Shown here: positions 23,386 to 33,600 of the stretch, one piece after another | Layout of the letters: each line of letters opens with the position of its first letter | Position numbering within the stretch: the stretch's first letter is position 1 | From: Rhizoctonia solani | Taxonomy: Eukaryota > Basidiomycota > Agaricomycetes > Cantharellales > Ceratobasidiaceae | Length of the DNA stretch: 64,000 bases | Direction: 5' to 3' | Assembly (NCBI RefSeq): GCF_016906535.1 | Contig: NC_057375.1 | Coordinates: 372,001-436,000 of the forward strand | The notes under the pieces: model-generated | Seen by the model: the letters and a program-made list of their open reading frames with translations, nothing else | Told to the model about the DNA's origin: nothing | Database searches by the model: none | Translations under genes and position numbers: made by a program

Positions 23386-26219
23386 TCAAAATATTCTTGG
23401 CGTTCTCGGTGTTGCAATTGTCTTCTTTGCACCCCTTGATGCCGGTTCGCCCTCTCCCTTGTCCACCTCCTCTCCCTCGCCTGCCTTGCTTGAGGCCTTG
23501 CCTATGACCGGCGCTCTCTCCGCCCCCTTCCCGTTCCTATCTTTGCGTTTCCTGCCGGCCCGCCCATTCTCCTCGCCACCAGCTGTCCACCCGTTGTTGG
23601 GCCCGACTTTGATCACGTCCAAAGCCTTGCCCGATTCCTGCTTTCCCTCTCCCTTGGCATTGATATCCGCGTTGGCATTGACATCGGGGTCGGTATCAGT
23701 GCTGGCGCCAGCAGCCGCACTACCCTCCTCATTTTTGCTCCCTTCCTGCTCCTCCTGCTCCTCCCAATTGTCTTTGCGTCGTTTTTTGCTCCCACCCCAA
23801 CTATTTAACTCGCTTTTGCTATCCGCCTCACCCTTGCAATCCATCAAGGGCCCAGGTTCCAAACAGACGATATCCTTAATTGAGAGCCGGCGGCTATTTG
23901 CCTTGGCTTTGGACTTTGCAATCATGGCAGGCTTGATAGGTGCTTGTTTACTGGTTCAAACGGGATGTAGTTAGTGATGAAGAAAACATGTAGATAGTAA
24001 ATAACCACTTACATTCCACGTTGGTACATACCTGTCTGGATACAATCAATTGCGTCTGGGTCAACTTTGGCCAGGGTGAGCAGGTTGTCTAAATGATCCT
24101 TGTAATATTCTTCCAACATCTCCCTAACAATCGTGTCGTCGTGTTCTTCCTCGTTGCTGTGATATGTTTCAAGTAGAAAGTGAATCTTTTAGATGATACC
24201 CATATTGGCGTCAACCCTAGGTTCCAACATTAAAATGAACTTACAATTGCGCAAAGGAGGGCTATTGTTGGCAGCGGCATTTTCACAAACATCTTGGAAA
24301 ATTTTGTCCCAATTGGTGGCTTGCCCTTTTGTTTGGTAAAAACTGTCACATCACATGCGGTTTGCAGGAACGGGTGTTTGTAGTACCCTGTACGCGGCTT
24401 TGCACCAGGCTGTTGTAAATAGTAAATACCTGATAAATCCCACATATCCGATAAAGCTACGTACTTGCGTATGGAAGCCATGGTTTAAAAGTTTTTCAAT
24501 TTTAGTTTTACCCTGTGCAGGGGCTCTTGTCAGACCATATTCCCCGGGAATCTTTGGCTTGATTGCGTCCTTCAGCTTTCCTTGCCAGCTAGTAATACAA
24601 TATTTAATCTGCAAAGTGTTCAGGCGCTACTCCCGTTGTGTAATAAACATGAGTTGCTCACCGCTCGTAGTTTGTTGATACTTATAGAATAACAATTCAA
24701 GGTAGGATCATCAACAACCCTGCTGGCGCAGAAACGCCACGTACGTGCGATCAACTCGTCGAGTTGCTTTGGTTCGATAAAAAATCCCTCAGTGAGAAGG
24801 ATAGCAAAAACTTTGTCAAGGGTGGCCTCTAAAATCTCCCAAACCAACCCTTGATAGTCGCTTGACTTGGATTTCCCTTTTTTTTTCTATAAACAGCTAG
24901 TTGGTTCAATTTTAATTGTCAAAATACTTGTCAAAATACTCGCCGGTCCATCTTTGTCACAGCTTGTTTCTCCCAGTTCATATACCGTGCTGTCTTGCTC
25001 AATTTGCTTGAGTTCTGCCTTTTTGTCATCAGAATCCACATCCCAGTCAATGGCAGTCACCAAATCAGAATGAGCAAGACGGGGTCGTGCCGGGGGAGCA
25101 TCTCGGAGCCTGTTAGTGGTTGCCATGATGGACAATGTGGGTATATGCTTCTTGAAGGGGGCAGGACGGTGGGAATTAACGATCACGGGAGTATTATTGC
25201 GATTTGCTGAGGATAACAAGGGCTGCCGTGGCAATATACGAGACAAGGTTGTTGATAGAGAAGATGGGTTTAATAGCCCAGGAGAGCTTGAGCGAACCAA
25301 GAGCGCAGTCGATACACTTGATGCCCAAGATTCGCTTCTAATATGAAGACGTGTGCCCCCCTTGTACAGAGGTCCTAGAGAGTACAATTAGCGTCTGTTT
25401 CTAATGGTAATATTGCATACCTTTCCGAGTCTTTGTCCCCTTTGCATTACTAGGGTTGTCTGCCTGGACCGTACCCAAATCTTGAAGCTACTGCAAGTAA
25501 GTAGTGGATAAGGCATATATTAACCAATACCATACCTCTTCATTGCTAGTAAGGCCCCCAACTGTGCTTTCTGCAGCTTGCACGGTGGGCGCCAGTGTCA
25601 AACGCATGTTGCCGTTCTCCCAAACCATTCTCAGCTCCTTCAACAAGAAGTTGAAATGATTGGCCCGGCGGTTGCGCATTGCAATATTTGCAACTAGCTG
25701 AGATTTGAGCGTGGCCTCATTGACAGTTGCGTTACCAGATGAAGGGAGTAGCTTATTTGCGGCAGCTCCCTTATGAGCTAGTTGGTTAAATTAGCGTAAA
25801 ACAAACACAACCAAGTTGAAATGAACACACCATTTGCTTGAGCATTTGTCTTCACAGTAGCTTTGGCACTTGCGGTAGCAGTAGATCCAACCTTGGCCCC
25901 CCTCTTTATGGGAGGCGCGGGTGTATCCTCTTTGTCCAAGTCGGACCCACTCTTGTTATTGACGGCTGAATCGTCCCTTCCATCCTCCTCGTGGACCTCC
26001 TCGTGGAGTTGCTGCTGAGAGAGCATCTTGTACTGCTCTTGAATGTTCTCCTTGCGTTTCTTGGTTTCCCGGAATCGCCTAAGCCAATCCATGTCTTTGT
26101 CTGTGCCGGCCGGTGAGTTGAGGTACTAATACAGGTCGGACAAACTCACCATTCTGTTCAGCGCGTTTTGCGCGTGGTGGGTCCATGCGTAGTGTCCGTT
26201 TTGAACCTGAATCTACCAT
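23386..26219 (-). CDS. Plavaka accessory gene, DUF6532-like protein
   Basis: Multi-exon gene divergent from the transposase. ATG 26219 begins a charged N-terminus (MVDSGSKRTLRMDPPRAKRA), then a KKRKENIQEQYKMLSQQQ coiled segment, a KKAELKQIEQDS segment near 25000, and a conserved core at 24850-24230. The core includes LVWEILEATLDKVFAILLTE, WRFCASRVVDDP, IKYCITSWQGKLKDAIKP, VRSFIGYVGFIRYLLF and YYKHPFLQTACDVTVF. It resembles the DUF6532 domain of uncharacterised agaricomycete proteins, as I remember that family; this is not a database result. The last exon is a Lys/Glu/Gly-rich tail. Its position inside the transposon implies an accessory or regulatory role. Exon joins are approximate. Confidence 0.55.
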
Positions 26220-26666
26220 TTTTTGCTAAGAGTGGGGGAGGGGGGACAAAAGACGAGTAACAACACAACAAACGGTGTTGCGCATCCTTTGGCCAGGGTC
26301 CGTCACGTCAATGTACAATTACCAATTCAGGTATGATAAACAATTTCATATTTTTGACTGTGGCACAAGCAGCGAGAAAATGCCTGTCAACATACCCGCG
26401 GGTATTTAACAGTGGAAGCGGTTGGGATACAGTCGGAACACAGTCAAAAGGCGGTCTGAAAGCAACCTGAAACTAGGAAGTTCAGCCCTACCATATTTAG
26501 CATAAGTGGCAATGGACTTACACGCAATGGACACCTACAGTCATTCAACAAGAGTGCAAAGTATAGGTTTGTGCGGGCTGGGTGGACTACCTGGGGAGTC
26601 GAAAAAATATGTTAAATAACACAAACGGATTAATGGAATGATCTACCTCTTGACCAACCTACCTTA
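26220..26666. promoter_or_regulatory. Divergent promoter region of the Plavaka genes
   Basis: This 447-bp gap separates the start of the accessory gene (minus) from the transposase start (plus), so it should carry both promoters. No classical TATA box was picked out with confidence. Confidence 0.4.
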
Positions 26667-29600
26667 ATGCCTGCAAGACAACAAGCCGCTCGCCAAGAGC
26701 AATATACCTGTGAATATTGTTCTGAGTTGTTTTTGTCTCAACGCGGCTATAATATCCACGTCAGCAGAAAGGGGGCGTGTATCGAGGAGCACAGGGCATC
26801 AATAGCCAAAGCAGAAGCAGGGGTTGGTGACGCATATACCCAGGAACATGAGGTTGAGCAGCTGGATATTATCAACAAAGATGCTTTGGACGATATCAAA
26901 ATGGAAGCTATTGACATACCATGGGATGAACTTTACGCCACCAAGAGTGAGGAGGCTGAACAGCCCAAGCACGAGCGCATACAAGGGACCAAATCGTTTG
27001 TCAAGCATTTTCCAGTTGCAACTGCAGGGGCACCGATTCAACCAGCCACTGAGCAAGAACTTAACCAACTGGGACAAACCCGCAAAGACGTTGGCCCCCT
27101 CTCTGATCCCAAGGTGTTCAAAGTTGCTGAACTACTTGTAACTTTGGGAATGTCCAGCAAAAAGCGGACAAAACTACTCAAATTGGAGCAGGTAAGTTAT
27201 TTTACCAGCCACAAAGCAAATTGACTCACAGAGAAGAATAGTTCCAGGGTACAACCCCCTGGAACAATAACCGTGAAATGATCATGGACGTTGATAAGTA
27301 CCTACCGCGTGGGCTCAACTGGAACATCACAACAATGAAGCTTGTTGGGAGCAACGGGTCTGAACATGGGCAACTTTGGCACCAAGATTCACTACTCGCT
27401 ATTAGCAAGATGTGTAAAAACCCTACCTTCAAGCATCTAATCCAATGGCAACCTACCCGTGTGTGGACAAGTCCAACCCGTGAGACACAAAAGTTTGGCA
27501 AGACCATGGCTGCGAACCGCATATGGAACCTTCAGGCGAGTCTAGTAATTTGTTGGGCATCCAAACGTACTCACCGTCACATATAGAAAATGCACCCTGA
27601 CAAACACGCAACCCTGATCCCAACATTCCTTGCGTCTGACAAAACCACACTTACCGTCCATGTCGGCAATCAAAAGGCGCATTGCGTATACTTGACCATA
27701 GGAAATATCCCCAAACATACCCGTCGTCAAATATCAAAACAAGCAATGGTTTTGATTGGTTACATACCGGTGATGAGCCTGGACTGCAAACCGGACCCAG
27801 TGAAGAAAGCGCACTTAAAGCGCAAGTTATTCCACGCTTGTATGCGTAAGCTGGTGGAGCCCTTGATCAAGGCAGGCAAGCATGGGGTCAAGGTTGTCTG
27901 CTCAGATGGATTTGTGCGGCGCATATACCCTGTGTTCTGTGGTGGTATGCTCGATTTTGTTGAGCAGTGCAAGTATGCAATTATTTGACAACCCTACTGT
28001 CCTACCTGTGAAGTGCCGCCTGACAAATGTGGCGATTATACCAACTATCCACTTTGCAATCGTGAAAGGACCCTGGAGGCGATTGAGCAGCATTGCAGGG
28101 AGGGTTCAGCTGTATTTGAAACCCTTGGTTTAGTGGACATCAAACCATTTTGGGCCGACTTACCATGGGTAGACACTGGAACACTTTGCCCCCCGGACCT
28201 ACTGCACCAGCTATACAAGGGCATGTTCAAAGACCACCTCTCAAAATGGTCGGCACATGTTGTAGGAGCAAAAGAGTTCGATAACCGGTATATTGCAATG
28301 TCCCCCCACCACGATTTGCGGCACTTCAAGAAAGGCGTTACAAAAATCAGTTGCTGGACCGGGAAAGAGGCCAAGGCTCAGTGTAAATTGTTCTTACCAA
28401 TTGTTGCAGACCAAGAACCAGAGGTTATGGCATGCGCGCGTGCGTTGACGCGCTTCATGTATCTTGCGCATTCATTGGAGCTAACAGAAGACAATCTGGT
28501 GGAGATGGATGAATACGTTCAAGAGCTCCATGAAAATAAAGAAATCTTTTGACAATTAGGAGCATTGGGGGAGCAGGATCCTACAAAGAAAAAGGGACCG
28601 GTACGCACCTTTCACATGATCGCAAAGCTCCATGCAATGCTCCACTACATAAACTACATTTGCGAGCTTGGTACTCCGGATGGGTTTAACACCAAGTTGC
28701 CTGAACGGTTGCATATACCGTGTGCCAAGGAAGGGTTCCATGCGTCAAACAAGAAGGAGGTAATCCAACAAATGGCAACATACCTTCAACGAATTGAAGC
28801 AATTGCAATGCATCGTGCGCACCTGGATGACCAACAAGCTCCAAAGATTGGCGATTCCCCGGATGACAAGCCTCTGTGTCTAGAAGATGAAGACGGTGAT
28901 TATGGGGACGACAAGGTGTTTATTGGGGGAGTGAACCAGCTCACTCTAGGTGACAAAAGCAAGGACAAGGGTGAAGACAAAGATGAAGACAAAGGCAACG
29001 ACAAAGACAAAGACAAAGACAAAGACAAAGACAAAGACAAAGACAAAGACAAAGACAAAGACAAAGACAAAGACAAAGACAAAGACAAGGGCCGTATTGA
29101 CAAGGAGGCCATAGTTGCCAAAGACGAGCTTGGGGCCAACAGGGATGGGGATCCCAAGGTTGATCTGGAGTGCAGGGACGTCAACAACGGAACATGGGCC
29201 AAGGAGTGTCAGATTGACAGTGAAACGGGCCAACAGGATGGCCCATCAGTCTTCTATCCAGAACCAGCTATCAAACACTCAAAGAAGCCTACCCTAGTTG
29301 CCACTGCCGCGCATCTTATTGCCAAACATGGGGCCACCAAACTTCTTCCAGCTGTCAAATTGTTCCTCAAGCAACACAACCTATACGCACGCGACCTTGT
29401 CATCTCACCCAGCGACAAGTATCAAATATGGAGGCAATGTTGCCTTATTCATAGCCCACCTCCGTTCAAACCTACCAAGGACAAGAAAACCAATGTCATT
29501 TGTGCATTCCCTATGGTTGTTGATGAGCATGGCCAGCCAAAAAGGGAGGCGGAGTATGACACTGCGTTATTCATACACGACAACAAAAGTGATGGGTTAC

Positions 29601-30029
29601 ATTGTGAGTCTCTCACACATCTAGGCGTCCTGGTAAAAATTACTCTTTTTTTATGTAGGGTATTGCGCATGTCGCGTCCGAGCAATCTTTGAACTTCCGG
29701 ATCATTTACAACACTTATACAACAAGAAACTCATTTATGCCGAGCTTTTCAACCCCTTCCACTTGTCCTTTGACGTCTGCACCCATCTATACAAGACTGC
29801 CCACTCAATGGCACCCAATGGTTGATGCCTCGCAATCGTCATGCCGTTGTCGGAGATCAAACTTACATGTCATATTGCGCCTCACTATGGGTCCGCCACG
29901 GCTGAGCTAGACCTGGCACGCAAGACCAATATATTATCTTTGTGTCGTAGGTTTCTATTCAACAAGTATGCAAGCTTTTTCCTCTTTGAACTTGCGCATC
30001 ACTGGCGCCAAACTGGCGCAACAAAGTGA
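26667..30029 (+). pseudogene. Plavaka transposase with three in-frame TGA codons
   Basis: ATG 26667 opens an N-terminal zinc-finger-like segment (CEYCSELFLSQRGYNIHVSR). Family hallmarks follow in order: NITTMKLVGSNGSEHGQLWH, FLASDKTTLTVHVGNQKAH, YLTIGNIPKHTRRQISKQA, TLCPPDLLHQLYKGMFKDHL, LHAMLHYINYICELGTPDGF and PERLHIPCAKEGFHASNKKE. A C-terminal part with LFNPFHLSFDVCTHLYKTAH ends at 30029. Introns include 27190-27240 and 27536-27586 (GC-AG); another lies near 29605-29657. The frame continues through TGA at 27986-27988, 28550-28552 and 29823-29825, each keeping family similarity on both sides. The product is therefore either inactive or made by readthrough. A long Asp-Lys repeat occurs between the core and the C-terminus. 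Confidence 0.8.
28999..29090 (+). repeat. (GACAAA)n hexanucleotide repeat encoding Asp-Lys
   Basis: About 15 perfect tandem copies of GACAAA lie within the transposase frame and encode an alternating Asp-Lys tract, preceded by imperfect Asp/Glu/Lys copies. A unit length divisible by three keeps the frame open whatever the copy number. Confidence 0.9.
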
Positions 30030-30460
30030 ACAAAGTAAGTAATATTCTGGTTCACAAACATTGGTTGACATGCTTCCCAATAGTTGGTTACATTTCTATC
30101 CATTAATAGTCAATATTTTGCGCATGTATATTCTACTTTTGGTTTGAGCATTTTGTTGTTATCTTAGTATCTTAGTATAGTCACGTATCACAAGGTATAC
30201 ACACAATTTGCGTACAGATTGGCTTTGAGTTTGAATGCGTGCCTGGATCAACAATAGGCCACATCAGAACGCTCTGAAGCTTCCAAAGTGGATATTATCA
30301 AACAAGTTTAAGCACCAATTCCAATTTGGAGTGTTCGGAGCCCCAACTCTGCGACAAGACCTAATGGTCACGTGCCGCTTGGGTGTTTAGAGATACTGTA
30401 CTCATCACGTTTGAGCCCCTCTGCCAACTTGCCAATGTAACTAACACAAGTAGGCACTAC
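30030..30460. other. Plavaka 3' non-coding region
   Basis: Sequence between the end of the transposase frame and the right subterminal repeats. AT-rich, with no gene seen; presumably the 3' untranslated region. Confidence 0.4.
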
Positions 30461-30474
30461 AAAGTCATATGATA

Positions 30475-30582
30475 GTCTACGTAGAAGCATGGGGTTACTT
30501 TGCTTCTACGGAGAGAGAGAGAGGTCTACCGTAGAGGACTGTAGACATTGACATCTACGGAGGAAAACCGTTTTTCCTGATG
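30475..30582. repeat. Plavaka right subterminal and terminal repeats
   Basis: Contains GTCTACGTAGAAG near 30477, CTTCTACGGAGAG, TCTACCGTAGAGG, CTGTAGAC and ATCTACGGAGG, the same words as at the left end. The terminus is TTTTTCCTGATG. A GA dinucleotide run lies near 30510-30521. Confidence 0.75.
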
Positions 30583-30588
30583 CTTACA

Positions 30589-30598
30589 CTCGCCCTCC
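30589..30598 (-). promoter_or_regulatory. Polypurine tract of the Gypsy element
   Basis: Read on the minus strand, GGAGGGCGAG ends directly before the TG of the displaced 3' LTR terminus at 30588. This is the expected position and composition of the plus-strand primer. Its location shows that the LTR/internal boundary lies to the right of the Plavaka insert. Confidence 0.8.
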
Positions 30599-30616
30599 AG
30601 GTGGCATATAGCCACC

Positions 30617-33600
30617 TTATTCACTTCCTTCCCTTTCCTCCGTTGGTTTGCTCTCCTCCTTTTCCGTCGTTTTGATCAGATCCTCGACGCGTAGAAGATT
30701 GCTTGAGTTCAAGCTTCCTTGGGGAGATGCAAGGTTGTTCAGGCTCAATGGTCTTGAGTCCCTTGTCGGCGTCCCACATCTTGATGTCTGGCCCAAGGTT
30801 GGTCCACTTGGCAACGTGGTCAGTGGCATCGCGGACATCTGGGTCGTCTTGGTCGCCAACAATGGCCGGCTCGGCTCCTGCGTTGCTACCAGGTGAGGGC
30901 TTGTCCTTGTCCTCTCCAATGCTGGATTTGGGAGCCTTGACAGTACGTAGTGTCTCAAAGTCGCCTTGTTCCCCCTGAACGTTGCCCAGTGCTCCTCGAT
31001 CCCCAGTATGAGGTCGTCAATCACCCTCTCCGTCAACTCTGGCATCTGGGGCATGGGATACGCCCTCCTGATCAGCTCCTGGGGGTAGTTTGCGTCCCCA
31101 ATCCTGGGTTTGTCTTCTATCCTTAGTGCTTGAAGCGCAATACGGGACATGTCTTCCATGATGTCCCACTCCCTGTCTATGACCCGCTGGTGAGTCCTCT
31201 TCACGCGTTTGCTTAGAGTTGTGGTTACTGATATGACGTTCTCGACCAAGAGAATTGCCAGCAATACCTTCCTTGCCAGTTTGTTGACTTGCTGTCCAAT
31301 TGTCCCCGCCTGGGTTGGTTCCGTCGCTGGTCTCCTTGGATGATTCGCCGGTCCCCTCTCGACCGGATCCGGTAGGGTTGTAGGGACTGGATTGGGTACG
31401 CGCTTGTTTTCTTCCCGTTTGCGTTCTTTGTCCGTGCTTGGTTGAGGTACTTCTTCCTTGTACGGTGGATCCCTTGCTAGACTGGGAGGCCAACGTGCTT
31501 CTGGTAGGTGATCGGCCGCAATTCCTAGCATTAAGTCGAGTGCGTCGCCGTTTAAGGCGTCTTCCTGTAGATGACCCTTGGTAAGTCCGCTCTCTTGGTC
31601 GTGCACGCAATGGCCCATTGGTACTGACGCCAATAATACCTTTGTACAGGTCCATCTGACCTCTCCCAACATGCGGGGACCTGGCCATGTTTGGCCTCCC
31701 AAACTGTCCTTGCCTTCCCCTTTGGGGGAGTGGGGCGTTTCTTGCCCTAACGGTTTTGAGGCTGGTCTGGGCCACCATGTTGAGCAGCCGTAGTAAGCCT
31801 GCATTGACTTGTTCGTTGGGTCCTGGGTTGTACGCTGGTGGTGCATCCCGCTGTTGTTCTTGGTTGCAACTGCGGCGTCTTTGCCGGCCGTGGTACATTT
31901 TGTAGATAGAGTCAAGTGTGATAATAAAGGATCTAGTCTTAGGCAGTGAGATATGGTGCTGATGACCGGTTGAGGTTCCCATATTGCTTCCTTAAGTACC
32001 CTTACGCTTGCGCATTTGAGGGTTTCAGACCCACTATCACTAAGTTCATTGTACGGTACTTCCCCGTCTTCTTTCCACGGTAGCTCTTTAGTGCGGCTGA
32101 TCCCTAAGGCTTCGAAATATTGTCTTAGGGCCTCAAGGTGCCGTACCACGCGGTATGATTCCCAGGTACGGTCTCCCAATTGCCATACTATCTCAAACAT
32201 TGCGTTATTCCCCTTGCCGCAATGTCCGCCTATCCGCTCAACTGCCCATTCATCATCATTGGCTTCTAAGGAGGCTATCTGCTTGTAGTTCCTTCCCGGG
32301 AAGCAACAATCCTCATATGGTACATGTGGTTTCAGTAGCAACGCGTGGAATATTGGCTTTATTCCTCTTTGCTTCAAGTTGTTGGGCAACTCTACGTGGT
32401 AAGTGGCCCCTTCCTTGACCACACCGTCTATTCTTACTGGCCCAATCCATTGCGCCAATAACTTGTGTGGTTTCCCCAGCGGCACTCTCATGTTCTTGGT
32501 ACTAACATATACTAAGTCGTTGGTCTTAAATGGTGAAGGTCTTTTATGCCTGTTAGCTTTGACCATCTGACTTATTCGCAAACCAATGATGGCATTGTGT
32601 GCTATCATTAGTGCGTATTTGATGTTGCGGGCCGCGTTGCGTACCCCGTACATGTCAGTATTGGTTTGCACTAATATTGGACGTGGGGTTTGTCCGTAAT
32701 TCAGTGCAAATGGACTGAACCCGGTGGTCTCCAATCTAGCCAAGTTTACTGCAAACTCAATACTAGGTAATTTGGTTGCCCAGTCTCTCAACGCTGGGTT
32801 TATGCACACGCGTATCAGTGCCAGTATCGTGCGTATGAGTCTTTTGGTCTGCCCGTCTGTCTGTGGGTGGAACGCCAACAACAGTCTCAGTTTGGTACCT
32901 AATAGTTCATAGAGCGTCTTCCAGAAGATCAATGTAAATAGCTTGTCTCTATTGCTAATGATGATCTCGGGTACCCCATGCAGCCTAAAGACATTTGCGT
33001 GAAATACCTTGGCCATGTTGCGGGCCATGTAGTCCAACCTTGTTGGTATCAAGTGCGCCATGCACGTAAGGTGGTCGATTACCACGCATACCATGTCAAA
33101 TTTACCCAGTAGGGTTGCGGATTCCGTTAATGGTCCCAGGAAATCGACGCCAATCTGTGCCCACAGGTATTTGGGTACTGGTAATGGTTTCAGCAGCCCG
33201 TACAGTTTCTGAGTCAACTTCTTGGATGATGCGCAAGACACGCATGCTGCACAGAATTTCTCCACGTCTTTAGCCATATTTTTCCAATATAGACTTTCCC
33301 TCATATATGCGTATGTCTTCTTGTATCCTAGGTGTGACACTATCAAGTGCGCGTGTGATATCAGTAATGTCCTTATGTGCCATTCCCCAACCGTGGTGTC
33401 TGGGACGCATAGGTACATCCTACCGTGTTCTGTGAAATATAGTAAATTGTTGCATAGCTTGAATTGAGCAAAACGCAATGGTTCATTCACTATTCTTGCG
33501 TAATCCTTGTCACTCTGGTAGCTGTTTGCTATTGCCTCATTCACGTCTAACTCTTTCACCAGCGTTGTGATCTGTTGGTGATCTGAGCGGTCTAACGGGT

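Larger units (their letters stand above)
22820..30582 (+). mobile_element. Plavaka-type DNA transposon (CACTA-like)
   Basis: Begins CATCAGAGAAAAAGG and ends with the near-complement CCGTTTTTCCTGATG, giving short terminal inverted repeats. The flanking LTR reads ...GGCATTCCT on the left and CTTACA on the right, whereas the intact LTR reads GGCATTCCTTACA. Insertion therefore duplicated CT (22818-22819 and 30583-30584), in line with the 2-3 bp duplications of CACTA-like elements. Inside are two divergent genes: a transposase (plus) and an accessory gene (minus). Both ends carry many copies of a CTACGTAGA-like word. Sequence across both junctions is clean. Confidence 0.88.

Noticed and set aside
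23213..23974. Plus-strand frame of 253 codons, rich in Ser, Leu and Pro
   Set aside because: Antisense shadow of the Lys/Glu-rich last exon of the Plavaka accessory gene; composition is that of a complement, with no motif.
28501..28564. An intron ending TTTTGACAATTAG that would remove the second transposase stop
   Set aside because: The upstream codons (MDEYVQELHENKEIF) look like conserved transposase sequence, so an in-frame TGA is simpler; not fully excluded.
28900..29202. Minus-strand frames with long Leu-Ser or Phe-Val tracts
   Set aside because: These are the complement of the GACAAA repeat in the transposase, not proteins.
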